A stretch of DNA of 64,000 nt, from assembly GCF_020529025.1 (NCBI RefSeq), contig NZ_JACNMM010000007.1, forward strand, positions 186,001-250,000, written 5' to 3'. Each line of letters starts with the position of its first letter. Position 1 is the first letter of the stretch. Below are positions 44,282-52,862 of this stretch, one piece after another. Source of the DNA: Oceaniglobus trochenteri. GTDB taxonomy: Bacteria; Pseudomonadota; Alphaproteobacteria; Rhodobacterales; Rhodobacteraceae. Below the pieces are notes generated by a model that saw only the letters and a list, made by a program, of their open reading frames with translations, had not been told where the DNA came from and made no database searches. The position numbers and the translations under genes were made by a program.

Positions 44282-45097
44282 TCAACCTCCCATTGATTTC
44301 ATGCTGGTTTCATCTTCGCCCCGGGTGCCGCAAAGGGCGTGCAGATGGCGAATGTCGTCGCGGAACCGTGCGGTCGTGTCGTCCTGCACGAATTCCAGAA
44401 AGGCGGTGCGCGGGTGGGGCCAGGCATCGGCCACCTGCCAGCGATGGAACAGGGCGCGCCAGTCTTCCACACCTTCGGCCAGAGGGCGGCGCTTCTGGCC
44501 CTCGTCGGTCATGATCCAGTGAAAGACATGCAGATCGCCCAGGTGGGGCGCCAGCAGGTCAAGCTCGGCCTGCCACCTTGCAAGGCCACGGCCCGGCACC
44601 GGCTGCCAATAGGTAAAGAGGTTCGGATGCGCGGCGGCCTTCAGCAGGGCCAGGGTATCGGCGGCCTCTTCGGTCAGGGAATTGCGGTGGTATTCCACGC
44701 TGACGGTGATGTTCCTGTCCTGCGCCAGGGCGGCCATATGGGCCAGGTCGCCGGCGGCCGTGGCAAAGGCATCCTCGCCCGCCTTGTCGCGCCGTGCCGT
44801 CCCGGCCCAGACGCGGATGTTTCCCGCACCAAGGGCGGCCACCGACTTCAGCACGGTTTCAAAATCCACGCGCGCGCCTTCGTTGCCTGCGCGCACGTAC
44901 GACCCGTACGAACACGAGTCGATTCCCCGCGCCGCGCCCGCCGCACGGATCGCGGCGGCGCGGCCCATGTCGCCGGGGGGCAGGTGAACGTCGCCACCCC
45001 ATTCGATCGCGGCAACACCGGTTTCGGCGGCAAGGTCGATCACCGCGTCGGGCGACAGGTCGCGGAAGGTCACGGAACAGAGACCCGGGCGGATCAT
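44282..45097 (-). CDS. Sugar phosphate isomerase/epimerase-family TIM-barrel protein
   Basis: This 271-residue AP-endonuclease-2-type barrel begins MIRPGLCSVTFRDLSPDAVIDLAAETGVAAIEWGGDVHLPP. Probable metal ligands are in VSVEYHRNSLTEE, DLHVFHW and AFLEFVQDD. The family isomerises or epimerises sugars and sugar acids; the substrate is unknown. ATG 45097 overlaps the dehydrogenase stop (ATGA) and has GGGAG upstream. It lies between a hydroxyacid dehydrogenase and the binding-protein gene in the LacI-controlled operon. Confidence 0.85.
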   Translation of the reverse strand: MIRPGLCSVTFRDLSPDAVIDLAAETGVAAIEWGGDVHLPPGDMGRAAAIRAAGAARGIDSCSYGSYVRAGNEGARVDFETVLKSVAALGAGNIRVWAGTARRDKAGEDAFATAAGDLAHMAALAQDRNITVSVEYHRNSLTEEAADTLALLKAAAHPNLFTYWQPVPGRGLARWQAELDLLAPHLGDLHVFHWIMTDEGQKRRPLAEGVEDWRALFHRWQVADAWPHPRTAFLEFVQDDTTARFRDDIRHLHALCGTRGEDETSMKSMGG

Positions 45098-46116
45098 GCC
45101 AGACGCTCCCAATCGCCGAAGGCCACTTCGTTCTGAAGCGGCTCACCCCGGCAGAACCTTTCGATGTCCGACAGCACCAGCTGCGTCATGTCGCACACCT
45201 CGTGCCCGAAGGACCCGGCGATATGCGGGGTAAGCTGGACGTTGTCCATGTCCCAGAGGGGGGAATCGTCGTTCAGCGGTTCGGGGTCGGTCACGTCGAT
45301 CACGGCGCGCAGGCGCCCGTCGGCCATGGCCGCTTCCAGCGCGGCGGTATCAATGATCCGTCCGCGCGCGGTGTTGATCAGCAGGGCGCCGTCGCGCATC
45401 CTGGCGAATTCGGCAGCCCCGAACGACCGTTCCGTGTTGGGCAGAAGCGGCTGGTGCAGGCTGACCACATCGCTTTGCGTCAGCAGTTGCTCCATGGTCG
45501 CCTTCGTTGCACCCAGGTCGCGCACCTCGTCTTCGCTGAGGAACGGATCGTGCAAGAGCACGGAAATCTGGTGCCGCCGCAAATGGCCGATCACCAGCCG
45601 CCCGATGCGCGATGCCCCGACGATCCCCACGGTGCGCCCGCGGTTGCCCACCAGGGCCTGCATCGGGTCGGTGCGGGTGGACATGGCGCTGCGCCGTTCG
45701 CGGTAGATGCGGCGCCAATCCTCGACCCGCTTCAGGTGCAACAGGATATGGGCGACGGTGAATTCCGACACCGGGCGCGCATTGGCCGCCACGGCATTGA
45801 CCACCCGCAGGCCGCTGTCGGCGATTTCGGGCGTCAGCAGCGCCTTTACCGTGCCCGCAAGATGGGCGATCAGTTTCAGGTTGGGCATCCGGCGGCGCAG
45901 GTCGGCATCCACGGGCCGCGACCCCCAGCCGGTGATCAGGATATCGACCTGCGACAGGGCACCGTCAATTTCGGGCGCGCGCAGGTCGGCAACCGGGCCG
46001 GGCGCAAGAAGTTCGGTCATCGCGGCGAGGGCCGAGAGGTGGCCATCGCGGCAGGAGGGCGGAAAATGGATGTCGAACTGCTGTGGCTTGAGCTGGATCA
46101 GTGAACGGTATCGCAA
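45094..46116 (-). CDS. D-isomer-specific 2-hydroxyacid dehydrogenase-family protein
   Basis: This is about 340 residues. The NAD-binding domain has VGIVGASRIGRLVIGHL, followed by LHDPFLSEDEVRDLGA, VSLHQPLLPNTERSFGA and LINTARGRIIDTAALEAAM. The Arg, Glu and His catalytic set is visible as NTARG, DVTDPEPL and LTPHIAGSFG. I place the start at TTG 46116, five bases after GGGAGGAA; an in-frame ATG at 46161 lacks an RBS and overlaps the presumed operator. It is the first structural gene of the second LacI operon and would interconvert a 2-oxo and a 2-hydroxy sugar acid. Confidence 0.85.
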   Translation of the reverse strand: MRYRSLIQLKPQQFDIHFPPSCRDGHLSALAAMTELLAPGPVADLRAPEIDGALSQVDILITGWGSRPVDADLRRRMPNLKLIAHLAGTVKALLTPEIADSGLRVVNAVAANARPVSEFTVAHILLHLKRVEDWRRIYRERRSAMSTRTDPMQALVGNRGRTVGIVGASRIGRLVIGHLRRHQISVLLHDPFLSEDEVRDLGATKATMEQLLTQSDVVSLHQPLLPNTERSFGAAEFARMRDGALLINTARGRIIDTAALEAAMADGRLRAVIDVTDPEPLNDDSPLWDMDNVQLTPHIAGSFGHEVCDMTQLVLSDIERFCRGEPLQNEVAFGDWERLA

Positions 46117-46155
46117 GTCTTCCTCCCGGCACGCATCTGCGCTTGCGGGTGAAAG

Positions 46156-46200
46156 TTGCATGACTTGCACTAACGCGCAAGTTTTGCAATTTCTTGCACA
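46156..46200. promoter_or_regulatory. Candidate LacI operator cluster before the dehydrogenase operon
   Basis: Four TTGCA half-sites occur at 46156, 46165, 46184 and 46194 on the plus strand. The first pair, TTGCATGACTTGCAC, is identical at 14 of 15 positions to an element in the lacI upstream region (47363-47377). This region lies directly before the operon start at 46116. Confidence 0.6.
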
Positions 46201-46251
46201 AAACCGGCAAATGGCCACAACCATACCCGCCAAGTCATTGAAGCGGTTACC

Positions 46252-47280
46252 TCAATTCACATCGGCCACGGAGTTGCGATCCTTCAGCAGAACTTCGGTC
46301 TCTGTCTTTTGCGTAGGTCGGCGAGGTTCCGCGTGGCGCAACAGCAAAAGCCGAATCGCCTCGGTCCCCAGATACTCCCAATCGACGGCCATGGTGCTGA
46401 GCAGGGGCGAGGACATTTCCGAATGCGGCAACCCGTTGAATCCCAGCAACGACACGTCGCCCGGCACATCGAAACCACGCAACCGCAGCGCCTGCATTCC
46501 GCTCAGCGCGACGTTGTCGGCGGCGCAGAAGATCGCCGTATAGGGAAAGGGCCGCTGGTCCAGCAGGGGCGCCAGGGCCTGCAATCCCTCGCGTTCAGTC
46601 ACGTTGGCCATGGTGACGTAATCGCAATGAATGTCTTTTGGCGCCGCATCCTCGATCGCCTGGCGAAAGCCATCGGTGCGGGCGCGCAGGGTCCAGCGGC
46701 GGCTGGTGCCCAGGTGCAGGATGCGCCTGTGCCCCTTGCGGATCAGGTATTCGGCCGCCATCCGTCCGCCGAAGAAATTGTTGGGCGCGACGTGATCCAG
46801 CGTCATCGTCGGGTCAAGCCCGTTGACCATCACCGCCGGATGCCCCCCGGCCACAAGCCGCTGCATCAGCCGCTGCGACGGATCGACCCCGGCCAGAAGA
46901 ACACCGGTTTCCGCACCGCCCAGGATCAGGTCGGGAATGTCGCCGTCATCCCCCAGCAGCGAGAATTCGATGGGCAGGTCGGCCTCCCTTGCGGCCTTGC
47001 GCAGACCCGCGGTCACGAAATGATAGATCGAGGCCGAGCCGCTGTTGGTATCCACCTGGTTCAGGAACAACAGCGCGCGTTTCAACCCGTGGCCCCGCGC
47101 CGCCTGTTTCGCACCAAGCGGACCAGGCACCTGGGTGCCCATATCCGAGGCCGCCCGCAGGACACGCGCCGTTGTGGCGGGGCTGATACCGGGGGCGCCG
47201 GACAATACCCGCGACACCGTTGAAACCGACACGCCGACCGCGCGCGCAATGTCTTCCTGCTTGATCCTTGGCTGTCGCAC
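46252..47280 (-). CDS. LacI-family transcriptional regulator (second)
   Basis: This 342-residue regulator starts at GTG 47280 after GGGGGCAGG. Its HTH reads IKQEDIARAVGVSVSTVSRVLSGAPGISPATTARVLRAA. The effector domain includes LKRALLFLNQVD, LILGGAETGVLLAG, KGHRRILHLGTSRRWTLRARTDGF and GDVSLLGFNGLPHSEMSSP. The frame stays open further upstream into ureG, but that part is not protein-like in this frame. It sits directly upstream of the operon it probably regulates, on the same strand. Confidence 0.9.
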   Translation of the reverse strand: MRQPRIKQEDIARAVGVSVSTVSRVLSGAPGISPATTARVLRAASDMGTQVPGPLGAKQAARGHGLKRALLFLNQVDTNSGSASIYHFVTAGLRKAAREADLPIEFSLLGDDGDIPDLILGGAETGVLLAGVDPSQRLMQRLVAGGHPAVMVNGLDPTMTLDHVAPNNFFGGRMAAEYLIRKGHRRILHLGTSRRWTLRARTDGFRQAIEDAAPKDIHCDYVTMANVTEREGLQALAPLLDQRPFPYTAIFCAADNVALSGMQALRLRGFDVPGDVSLLGFNGLPHSEMSSPLLSTMAVDWEYLGTEAIRLLLLRHAEPRRPTQKTETEVLLKDRNSVADVN

Positions 47281-47351
47281 CCTGCCCCCACTTGCCCTGC
47301 GACACCCTGAAACGGCAATCGCCCCACCGTTGTTCACCGAACAGCGCCGCG

Positions 47352-47377
47352 ATGCAAGTATCTTGCATGATTTGCAC
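47352..47377. promoter_or_regulatory. Candidate autoregulatory operator of the second LacI
   Basis: A perfect 7-3-7 palindrome, ATGCAAG-TAT-CTTGCAT, spans 47352-47368. It overlaps TTGCATGATTTGCAC (47363-47377), which recurs with one change before the dehydrogenase operon. It lies about 75-100 bases upstream of the lacI start. Confidence 0.6.
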
Positions 47378-47423
47378 GATCTGCAGCTCTCCAGAGCGCG
47401 GGCGGCGGAGCAATCAGTGCGTT

Positions 47424-48044
47424 TCAGGACATCCGGATCCCGCCGATCTGCGTGATCAGCCGGATAATCTCGCCCACGCCTTGCCGGTTTCTCAGTTGCG
47501 CGAAAAGGTAGGGCAGGTCGCGGCGCATGCGCTTTGCGTCGCGGTCCATCACGTCGAGGTTGGCGCCCACATGGGGGGCAAGGTCGGTCTTGTTGATCAC
47601 CAGGATGTCGGATCGCGTGACAGCGGGGCCGCCCTTGCGCGGAATTTCCTCGCCCGCGGCGACGTCGATGACATAGATCGTCAGGTCGGCCAGTTCCGGG
47701 CTGAAGGTCGCCGAAAGGTTGTCTCCGCCACTCTCGATCAGGATGATCTCGATCCCGGGGTGGCGTTTTTCCATCTCGGCCACCGCGGCAAGGTTGATCG
47801 AGGCATCCTCGCGGATCGCTGTATGCGGGCAGCCGCCGGTCTGAACCCCGATGATCCGGTCGCCGGCCAGCACCTGCATCCGCATCAATGCCTCGGCGTC
47901 CTCCTGCGTGTAGATGTCGTTGGTGATCACACCGATGGAATGGCTGTCGCGCAGGGCCTCGCACAGGGCCGCGGTCAGCGTCGTTTTGCCTGCGCCCACG
48001 GGGCCGCCGATACCGATGCGCAGGGGGCCGTTGAATTCAGTCAT
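47424..48044 (-). CDS. ureG: Urease accessory GTPase UreG
   Basis: This 206-residue protein begins [23 protein letters not shown], with the P-loop [43 protein letters not shown] (the conserved CPH metal site), [27 protein letters not shown] and [13 protein letters not shown] follow, all UreG hallmarks. It delivers nickel during urease maturation. ATG 48044 overlaps the ureF stop by ATGA. Last gene of the urease operon. Confidence 0.97.
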   Translation of the reverse strand: MTEFNGPLRIGIGGPVGAGKTTLTAALCEALRDSHSIGVITNDIYTQEDAEALMRMQVLAGDRIIGVQTGGCPHTAIREDASINLAAVAEMEKRHPGIEIILIESGGDNLSATFSPELADLTIYVIDVAAGEEIPRKGGPAVTRSDILVINKTDLAPHVGANLDVMDRDAKRMRRDLPYLFAQLRNRQGVGEIIRLITQIGGIRMS

Positions 48045-48694
48045 GTGCGGAATATCCTGGAATACTGGGTTTCGTGATGCATCGACGCGATATCGGTCAG
48101 GAATGCGGTGCCGGACAGGTCGTTCAGATCGCCGTCTGCCGTCGTCTGGCCGATCTCGCGGCACAGCGGGGCCAGATCGTGGATAAGGCGTTGCGCGTCG
48201 GTTTGACCAAGGGGCAGCAAGCGCTGCGCCGCCGCCGCAAGGTTGCTAATGAAGGCCTGAAGATACATCAGCGATCCGGTGACCTGGTCCAGCCCGGCCA
48301 GCCCGATGGCGCGACCCACCGCAACCGGAAAGGTCAGCGCGTGCAGATCAAGGCCCCAGACGGCGCGGGTGACATCGCAAAAGGCGGCGCCCTGCAAATC
48401 CGTCTCGCGCAGGCGCTCCACCGACGGGGCAAAGGCGCGGGCGGTCTGGTCGATCTCGTGAACGCGCGCCCTGGTGTCGGCGCGGCAGGCCGCCGCCAGG
48501 CACAGGGCATCGAACCGCCCCGCCCCGGCCTGCAACACGTCGCGCAACCACGACGCCAGGCTGTCGGCATCGACCACTTCGCCCCGGTTCACGGCGGCCT
48601 CCAACCCATGTGAATAGGCAAACGACCCCACGGGATAGGAAGGCGACAGCCATTGCGCCAGCGTCAGGATGCCCGGGTCAGTGGGCGTGGTCAT
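48041..48694 (-). CDS. ureF: Urease accessory protein UreF
   Basis: This 217-residue helical protein has the UreF opening [31 protein letters not shown] and later [44 protein letters not shown]. It acts with UreD and UreG in loading nickel into the urease active site. Its start overlaps the end of ureE by 17 bases and its stop overlaps ureG, so the three accessory genes are tightly coupled. Confidence 0.96.
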   Translation of the reverse strand: MTTPTDPGILTLAQWLSPSYPVGSFAYSHGLEAAVNRGEVVDADSLASWLRDVLQAGAGRFDALCLAAACRADTRARVHEIDQTARAFAPSVERLRETDLQGAAFCDVTRAVWGLDLHALTFPVAVGRAIGLAGLDQVTGSLMYLQAFISNLAAAAQRLLPLGQTDAQRLIHDLAPLCREIGQTTADGDLNDLSGTAFLTDIASMHHETQYSRIFRT

Positions 48695-49133
48695 GGGTCC
48701 GCCCCATCCCGTAGGCGCCGCCTTCCGGTGTGAAGGGCGCGCTTACCTCGCGCAGGGTTGCGCCCAGGGTTGCCAGCATGTCGTGCAAGACGTGGTCGCG
48801 CTGGATCAGCAGGCGGCGCGCTTCGATCTGGCAGGGCTTGTGACGGTTGCCGATATGCCAGGCCAGCCGGGTCAGGTGGTCGCCGGTGATCTCCAGCAAT
48901 TCCTCGGGCGCGGCAATGACCCCGATCAGGCGGCCATCCTCCAGTTCGAACGCATCCCCGTGATCAAGCGAGGTGGTATGGCCCAGGTCCACCAGAAACC
49001 TGCCGCCGCTGTCGGTGTGCAGCACCTTGCGGCGCAGGAAACGCCCGTCATAGTCAAGCGACACATGGTCGGCGGCACCGGACCAGTGGCCGGCATGCCG
49101 GATCCGGCGCGATGCAGGAAGGGTCATGGTCAT
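48678..49133 (-). CDS. ureE: Urease accessory nickel chaperone UreE
   Basis: This 151-residue protein has DHVSLDYDGRFLRRKVLHTDSGGRFLVDL, then RLAWHIGNRHKPCQIEARRLLIQRDHVLHDML, where the His near NRHKPCQ is the conserved nickel site. The C-terminus ends MGRTHDHAH, a short His-rich tail instead of the long poly-His of some UreE proteins. It hands nickel to UreG. The gap to ureC is three bases. Confidence 0.96.
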   Translation of the reverse strand: MTMTLPASRRIRHAGHWSGAADHVSLDYDGRFLRRKVLHTDSGGRFLVDLGHTTSLDHGDAFELEDGRLIGVIAAPEELLEITGDHLTRLAWHIGNRHKPCQIEARRLLIQRDHVLHDMLATLGATLREVSAPFTPEGGAYGMGRTHDHAH

Positions 49134-49136
49134 ACC

Positions 49137-50846
49137 TCAGAACAGGAAATAGCGTTGCGCCATGGGCAGAACCTCGGCGGGTTGGCAGGTCAGCAGTTCG
49201 CCATCGGCGCGCACCTCGTAGGTTTCGGGGTTCACCTCGATCTGCGGCAGGGCGTTGTTCAGGATCAGATCCTTCTTGCCGATGTTGCGGGTGTTTTGCA
49301 CCGGGACGGTCTGCTTGGCCAAGCCCAGCGTGGCGCGGATGCCGGCCGCGTGGGCCGCGCCCGACACGAAGGTCACGGCCGAATGCCCGACGGCCCGCCC
49401 CATCGCACCGAACATGGGGCGCGAGTAAACCGGTTGCGGCGTCGGGATCGAGGCGTTGGGATCGCCCATCTGGGCACAGACGATCATGCCCCCCATCAAC
49501 ACCATTTCCGGTTTCACCCCGAAGAATGCCGGGCTCCACAGCACCAGATCGGCGCGCTTGCCCTCGGCGATGCTGCCAATCTCGCGCGATACCCCATGCG
49601 CAATTGCCGGATTGATGGTGTACTTGGCGATATAGCGGCGGACGCGGAAATTGTCGTTGTCGCCCGTCTCTTCGGTCAGCCGCCCGCGTTGCTTGCGCAT
49701 CTTGTCGGCGGTCTGCCATGTGCGGATGACCAGTTCGCCGACCCGCCCCATCGCCTGACTGTCCGACGCGATGACGCTGAAGGCCCCCATGTCGTGCAGA
49801 ATATCCTCGGCCGCGATGGTTTCACGGCGGATGCGGGATTCGGCGAAGGCCACGTCCTCGGGAATCGACTTGTCCAGATGGTGGCAGACCATCAGCATGT
49901 CGAGATGTTCCTCCAACGTGTTAACGGTGAAGGGGCGCGTCGGGTTGGTCGAGGAGGGAATGACGTGCTCCTCACCGCAGACCCTGATGATGTCGGGGGC
50001 ATGACCGCCGCCCGCACCCTCGGTATGAAAGGCGTGAATCGTGCGGCCCTTCATCGCGGCGACGGTATGTTCGACAAAGCCGGATTCATTCAGCGTGTCG
50101 GTATGGATCATCACCTGCACGTCCATGTCGTCGGCAACCGACAGGCAGCAATCGATCGCGGCGGGGGTGGTGCCCCAATCCTCGTGCAGTTTCAGCGCAC
50201 AAGCGCCACCGTTCACCATTTCCACCAGCGCCTCGGGGCGCGAGGCGTTGCCCTTGCCCGACAGGCCGATGTTCATCGGCACATCGTCGATGGCCTGCAT
50301 CATCCGCCCGATGTGCCAGGGGCCCGGGGTGCAGGTGGTGGCCAGCGTGCCATGGGCCGGGCCGGTGCCGCCGCCCAGCATCGTGGTGACACCCGAATGC
50401 AGCGCATCCTCGATCTGTTGCGGGCAGATGAAATGGATGTGGCTGTCAAAACCGCCGGCGGTCAGGATGCGCCCTTCGCCTGCGATGATCTCGGTTCCCG
50501 GACCGATGATGATGTCGACGCCCGGCTGGGTATCGGGGTTGCCCGCCTTGCCGATCTTGCCGATGCGCCCGTCCTTCAGGCCCACGTCGGCCTTGAAGAT
50601 CCCTGAATGATCGACGATCAGCGCATTGGTGATCACGGTATCCATCGCGCCGCCCGCGCGCGTGACCTGCGATTGGCCCATGCCGTCGCGGATCACTTTG
50701 CCGCCGCCGAATTTCACCTCTTCGCCATAGGTGGTCAGATCGCGTTCGACCTCGATGATCAGATCCGTATCCGCCAACCGCAGACGGTCGCCGGTGGTGG
50801 GGCCGTACATGGCGGCATAGTCGGAGCGGGAAATCTGTGCAGGCAT
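49137..50846 (-). CDS. ureC: Urease alpha subunit UreC
   Basis: This 569-residue catalytic subunit hydrolyses urea to ammonia and carbamate. It begins [25 protein letters not shown]. Nickel and active-site motifs are [21 protein letters not shown] (carbamylated Lys), [46 protein letters not shown] and SDSQAMGR. Length and motif order are standard. The ATG at 50846 has no strong RBS; it may depend on coupling to the small ORF that ends at 50861. Confidence 0.98.
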   Translation of the reverse strand: MPAQISRSDYAAMYGPTTGDRLRLADTDLIIEVERDLTTYGEEVKFGGGKVIRDGMGQSQVTRAGGAMDTVITNALIVDHSGIFKADVGLKDGRIGKIGKAGNPDTQPGVDIIIGPGTEIIAGEGRILTAGGFDSHIHFICPQQIEDALHSGVTTMLGGGTGPAHGTLATTCTPGPWHIGRMMQAIDDVPMNIGLSGKGNASRPEALVEMVNGGACALKLHEDWGTTPAAIDCCLSVADDMDVQVMIHTDTLNESGFVEHTVAAMKGRTIHAFHTEGAGGGHAPDIIRVCGEEHVIPSSTNPTRPFTVNTLEEHLDMLMVCHHLDKSIPEDVAFAESRIRRETIAAEDILHDMGAFSVIASDSQAMGRVGELVIRTWQTADKMRKQRGRLTEETGDNDNFRVRRYIAKYTINPAIAHGVSREIGSIAEGKRADLVLWSPAFFGVKPEMVLMGGMIVCAQMGDPNASIPTPQPVYSRPMFGAMGRAVGHSAVTFVSGAAHAAGIRATLGLAKQTVPVQNTRNIGKKDLILNNALPQIEVNPETYEVRADGELLTCQPAEVLPMAQRYFLF

Positions 50847-50860
50847 GTCTTAATCCACTT

Positions 50861-51010
50861 TCAAGCCGCGTTCGCCCGGACGGCGTGTTTCTTCAGGAAG
50901 GTTCCATCGACGGGTTTCGACAGGGCTGTCACGCTGTTCACCGCGGCGATCATGTGACCCCATGGCGCCTTGCCCCGTCCAGGGGCCGGGTTGCGGGGAT
51001 GCGTTTTCAT
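50861..51010 (-). CDS. Small 49-residue ORF coupled between ureB and ureC
   Basis: ATG 51010 overlaps the ureB stop as ATGA, and the frame runs 49 codons to TGA at 50861, 14 bases before the ureC start. The product is basic with no recognised domain: [14 protein letters not shown] at the start, [12 protein letters not shown] in the middle and [10 protein letters not shown] at the end. The overlap and exact fit in the 160-base gap support translation. It may be a protein in its own right or a leader that carries ribosomes to ureC, whose own RBS is poor. It does not resemble UreA, B or C. Confidence 0.6.
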   Translation of the reverse strand: MKTHPRNPAPGRGKAPWGHMIAAVNSVTALSKPVDGTFLKKHAVRANAA

Positions 51011-51321
51011 AGATCCCCCATGACCTGACCGTTGAATCCGAACACCCGCCGCGCGCCGCCAATCGGGATCAGCCGCACCTCGCGGCGCTGGCCGGGTTCG
51101 AACCGCACGGCTGTGCCGGCTGCGATGTCAAGGCGCATGCCACGCGCGGCGATGCGGTCAAACTCCAGCCCCGGGTTGGACTCGGCAAAGTGATAGTGAC
51201 TGCCGACCTGAACCGGCCGGTCGCCGGTATTGGCCACCATCAGCGTGATGGGCACGGCACCCGCGTTCAGGGTGATCTGGCCTTCACCGGTCAGGATCTC
51301 ACCCGGAATCAACTGTTTCAT
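51007..51321 (-). CDS. ureB: Urease beta subunit UreB
   Basis: This 104-residue subunit begins [21 protein letters not shown] and contains [53 protein letters not shown] and the C-terminal [17 protein letters not shown], all UreB landmarks. ATG 51321 was chosen over a longer in-frame start that would overlap ureA. Its stop overlaps the small ORF at 51010. Confidence 0.97.
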   Translation of the reverse strand: MKQLIPGEILTGEGQITLNAGAVPITLMVANTGDRPVQVGSHYHFAESNPGLEFDRIAARGMRLDIAAGTAVRFEPGQRREVRLIPIGGARRVFGFNGQVMGDL

Positions 51322-51332
51322 GGCATCGCTCC

Positions 51333-51635
51333 TTAGCGGATCGGGTTGTGTACGGTGACAAGCTTGGTGCCATCGGGGAATGTCGCTTCGACCTGAACTT
51401 CGGGGATCATCTCGGGGATGCCGTCCATGCATTGTTCGCGAGTGACGATCTGCGCGCCCGCCTCCATCATGTCGGCGACCGAGCGCCCGTCGCGTGCGCC
51501 TTCGACCACCGCGTCGGTGATCAGTGCGATGGCTTCGGGGTGGTTCAGCTTCACGCCGCGGGCCAGGCGCCTGCGCGCCACCTCGGCGGCCATGGCGATC
51601 AGCAGTTTGTCTTTTTCTCTGGGGGTCAGTTGCAT
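51333..51635 (-). CDS. ureA: Urease gamma subunit UreA
   Basis: This 100-residue subunit reads [27 protein letters not shown], then [66 protein letters not shown]. It is canonical in length and sequence. It sits three bases after ureD and 11 before ureB. Confidence 0.98.
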   Translation of the reverse strand: MQLTPREKDKLLIAMAAEVARRRLARGVKLNHPEAIALITDAVVEGARDGRSVADMMEAGAQIVTREQCMDGIPEMIPEVQVEATFPDGTKLVTVHNPIR

Positions 51636-51638
51636 GGG

Positions 51639-52451
51639 TCAGATCATCCAGGTTCGGGGAAGCGTGCCGCCGTTCAGACGGTTCAACACGGGGACAAGCG
51701 ATTGGCGCAGGACAAAGCTGTCAGGGGCCAGAATGCGAATGGCCATCAGGCCGTCACGGATCAGGCTGGCCCCCGCTGTTTCGGGCAAAAGCGCCCGCAC
51801 CGCATCCAGATGGGCGGCAGCGTCATCCGCCAAGTATACCAGCGTCGCCATTGCCCTGGCGCCTGCCGCTACGCCGGGCCGCGACAGATGCGCGGCAATG
51901 TCGCCCTCCAGGGCGATCCGATCCAGGTAAAGCGGCCGGCCCCGGCTGCAGATCTCGATTCGGTCGGAGAATTGCCCGCGGCGCAGGACTTCGCCCATGC
52001 TGGTACGCCCGAAGACCAGCGGCTCGGTCAGCAGCAGCGACGCACCGGCGGCAAGATCGACCGTCAGCGTCCGGTTCAGTGCACAGCCGTCAAACAGGAT
52101 CGTTTCCTGCGGCAGCCAGTTCAGCCGCGCACCTTCCTCCAGGCAAACGCGACTGTGCATCTGCCCCACCTGGCCGGGCTGCGCACGATAGGCACGCTCG
52201 GCCGCCTGGGTGGTGACGGTCAGATCGGTGCCCGCTTCGGCGCGCAGATCGATGGAAAAGGCATCGCCGCCGGTGATCCCGCCCGCCGTATTGACCAGAA
52301 CCGCCTGCATGTTCGGCGGGTCGGCACGCGGAAACAGGCATTTGAGAGATCCGGATTGCCGCAGCCCCGCCAGGCAGGTGCCGCGCGGTCCGGTCTTGGC
52401 CGACAGAACGACAGCCCCCCGCGCGCGCGGTTGATCCTGCACCGTGGGCAT
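51639..52451 (-). CDS. ureD: Urease accessory protein UreD
   Basis: This is about 270 residues. Landmarks are [69 protein letters not shown] and [22 protein letters not shown]. It scaffolds the apo-urease for nickel insertion. The start is uncertain: ATG 52451 gives the usual length, while ATG 52535 would add 28 residues of proline-rich sequence, and neither has a clear RBS. It is the first gene of the urease operon. Confidence 0.93.
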   Translation of the reverse strand: MPTVQDQPRARGAVVLSAKTGPRGTCLAGLRQSGSLKCLFPRADPPNMQAVLVNTAGGITGGDAFSIDLRAEAGTDLTVTTQAAERAYRAQPGQVGQMHSRVCLEEGARLNWLPQETILFDGCALNRTLTVDLAAGASLLLTEPLVFGRTSMGEVLRRGQFSDRIEICSRGRPLYLDRIALEGDIAAHLSRPGVAAGARAMATLVYLADDAAAHLDAVRALLPETAGASLIRDGLMAIRILAPDSFVLRQSLVPVLNRLNGGTLPRTWMI

Positions 52452-52862
52452 CGGGGCCGTGGGGGCCAAAGGAGGCTGTTGAACAAGAATGGTCGGGGTC
52501 CGTGTGCTTTGCGGTGGCCCCTTGCTCATCACCATGTTCACGCGAACAGGCCAGCCCATTCCGCCGCAACAGCGCCCGCTGGCTGGCGGATTGCCCAAAG
52601 ATCAGGTGAAAACCTGCGCAACGCACAAAAAACAGGCAACACACGGCAACGCGCCGATTATTTGGCTGTTAAAGTTGTATCCGCCGCCGCATCGCAGAAA
52701 CGATGACCCTGCCAACTCTGAATGAATGAGTGGGTGTGTGACGACTGGGTGAATTGAGCCTCAGACCAGCCGCCACACGGATGCAACAGAAGTTGCAGGG
52801 TAAGGGTATGGTCGACGGTGCGATGCCGCAAGGGCCGACCCCCGCCCTGCGGGGAGAACCAG
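52452..52862. promoter_or_regulatory. Divergent ureD/urtA control region
   Basis: This gap of about 330-410 bases separates the leftward urease and rightward urea-transport operons. A 16-base inverted repeat, TGCAAC-AGAA-GTTGCA, lies at 52782-52797, about 65 bases before the urtA ATG. Several CAAC/GGCAAC repeats lie around 52618-52650. I see no convincing sigma-54 (GG/GC) element or NtrC site, although nitrogen control would be expected. No further gene is seen. Confidence 0.5.

Noticed and set aside
41700-44522. Plus-strand open frame of about 940 codons
   Set aside because: It lies opposite the permease and binding-protein genes of the second importer and shows no family motifs.
47281-47964. 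Upstream extension of the second lacI frame into ureG
   Set aside because: The extension is out of frame with ureG and unlike LacI; the HTH begins right after GTG 47280.
52452-52862. Sigma-54 promoter or NtrC site in the ureD/urtA gap
   Set aside because: No GG-N10-GC element with the expected context was found on either strand.
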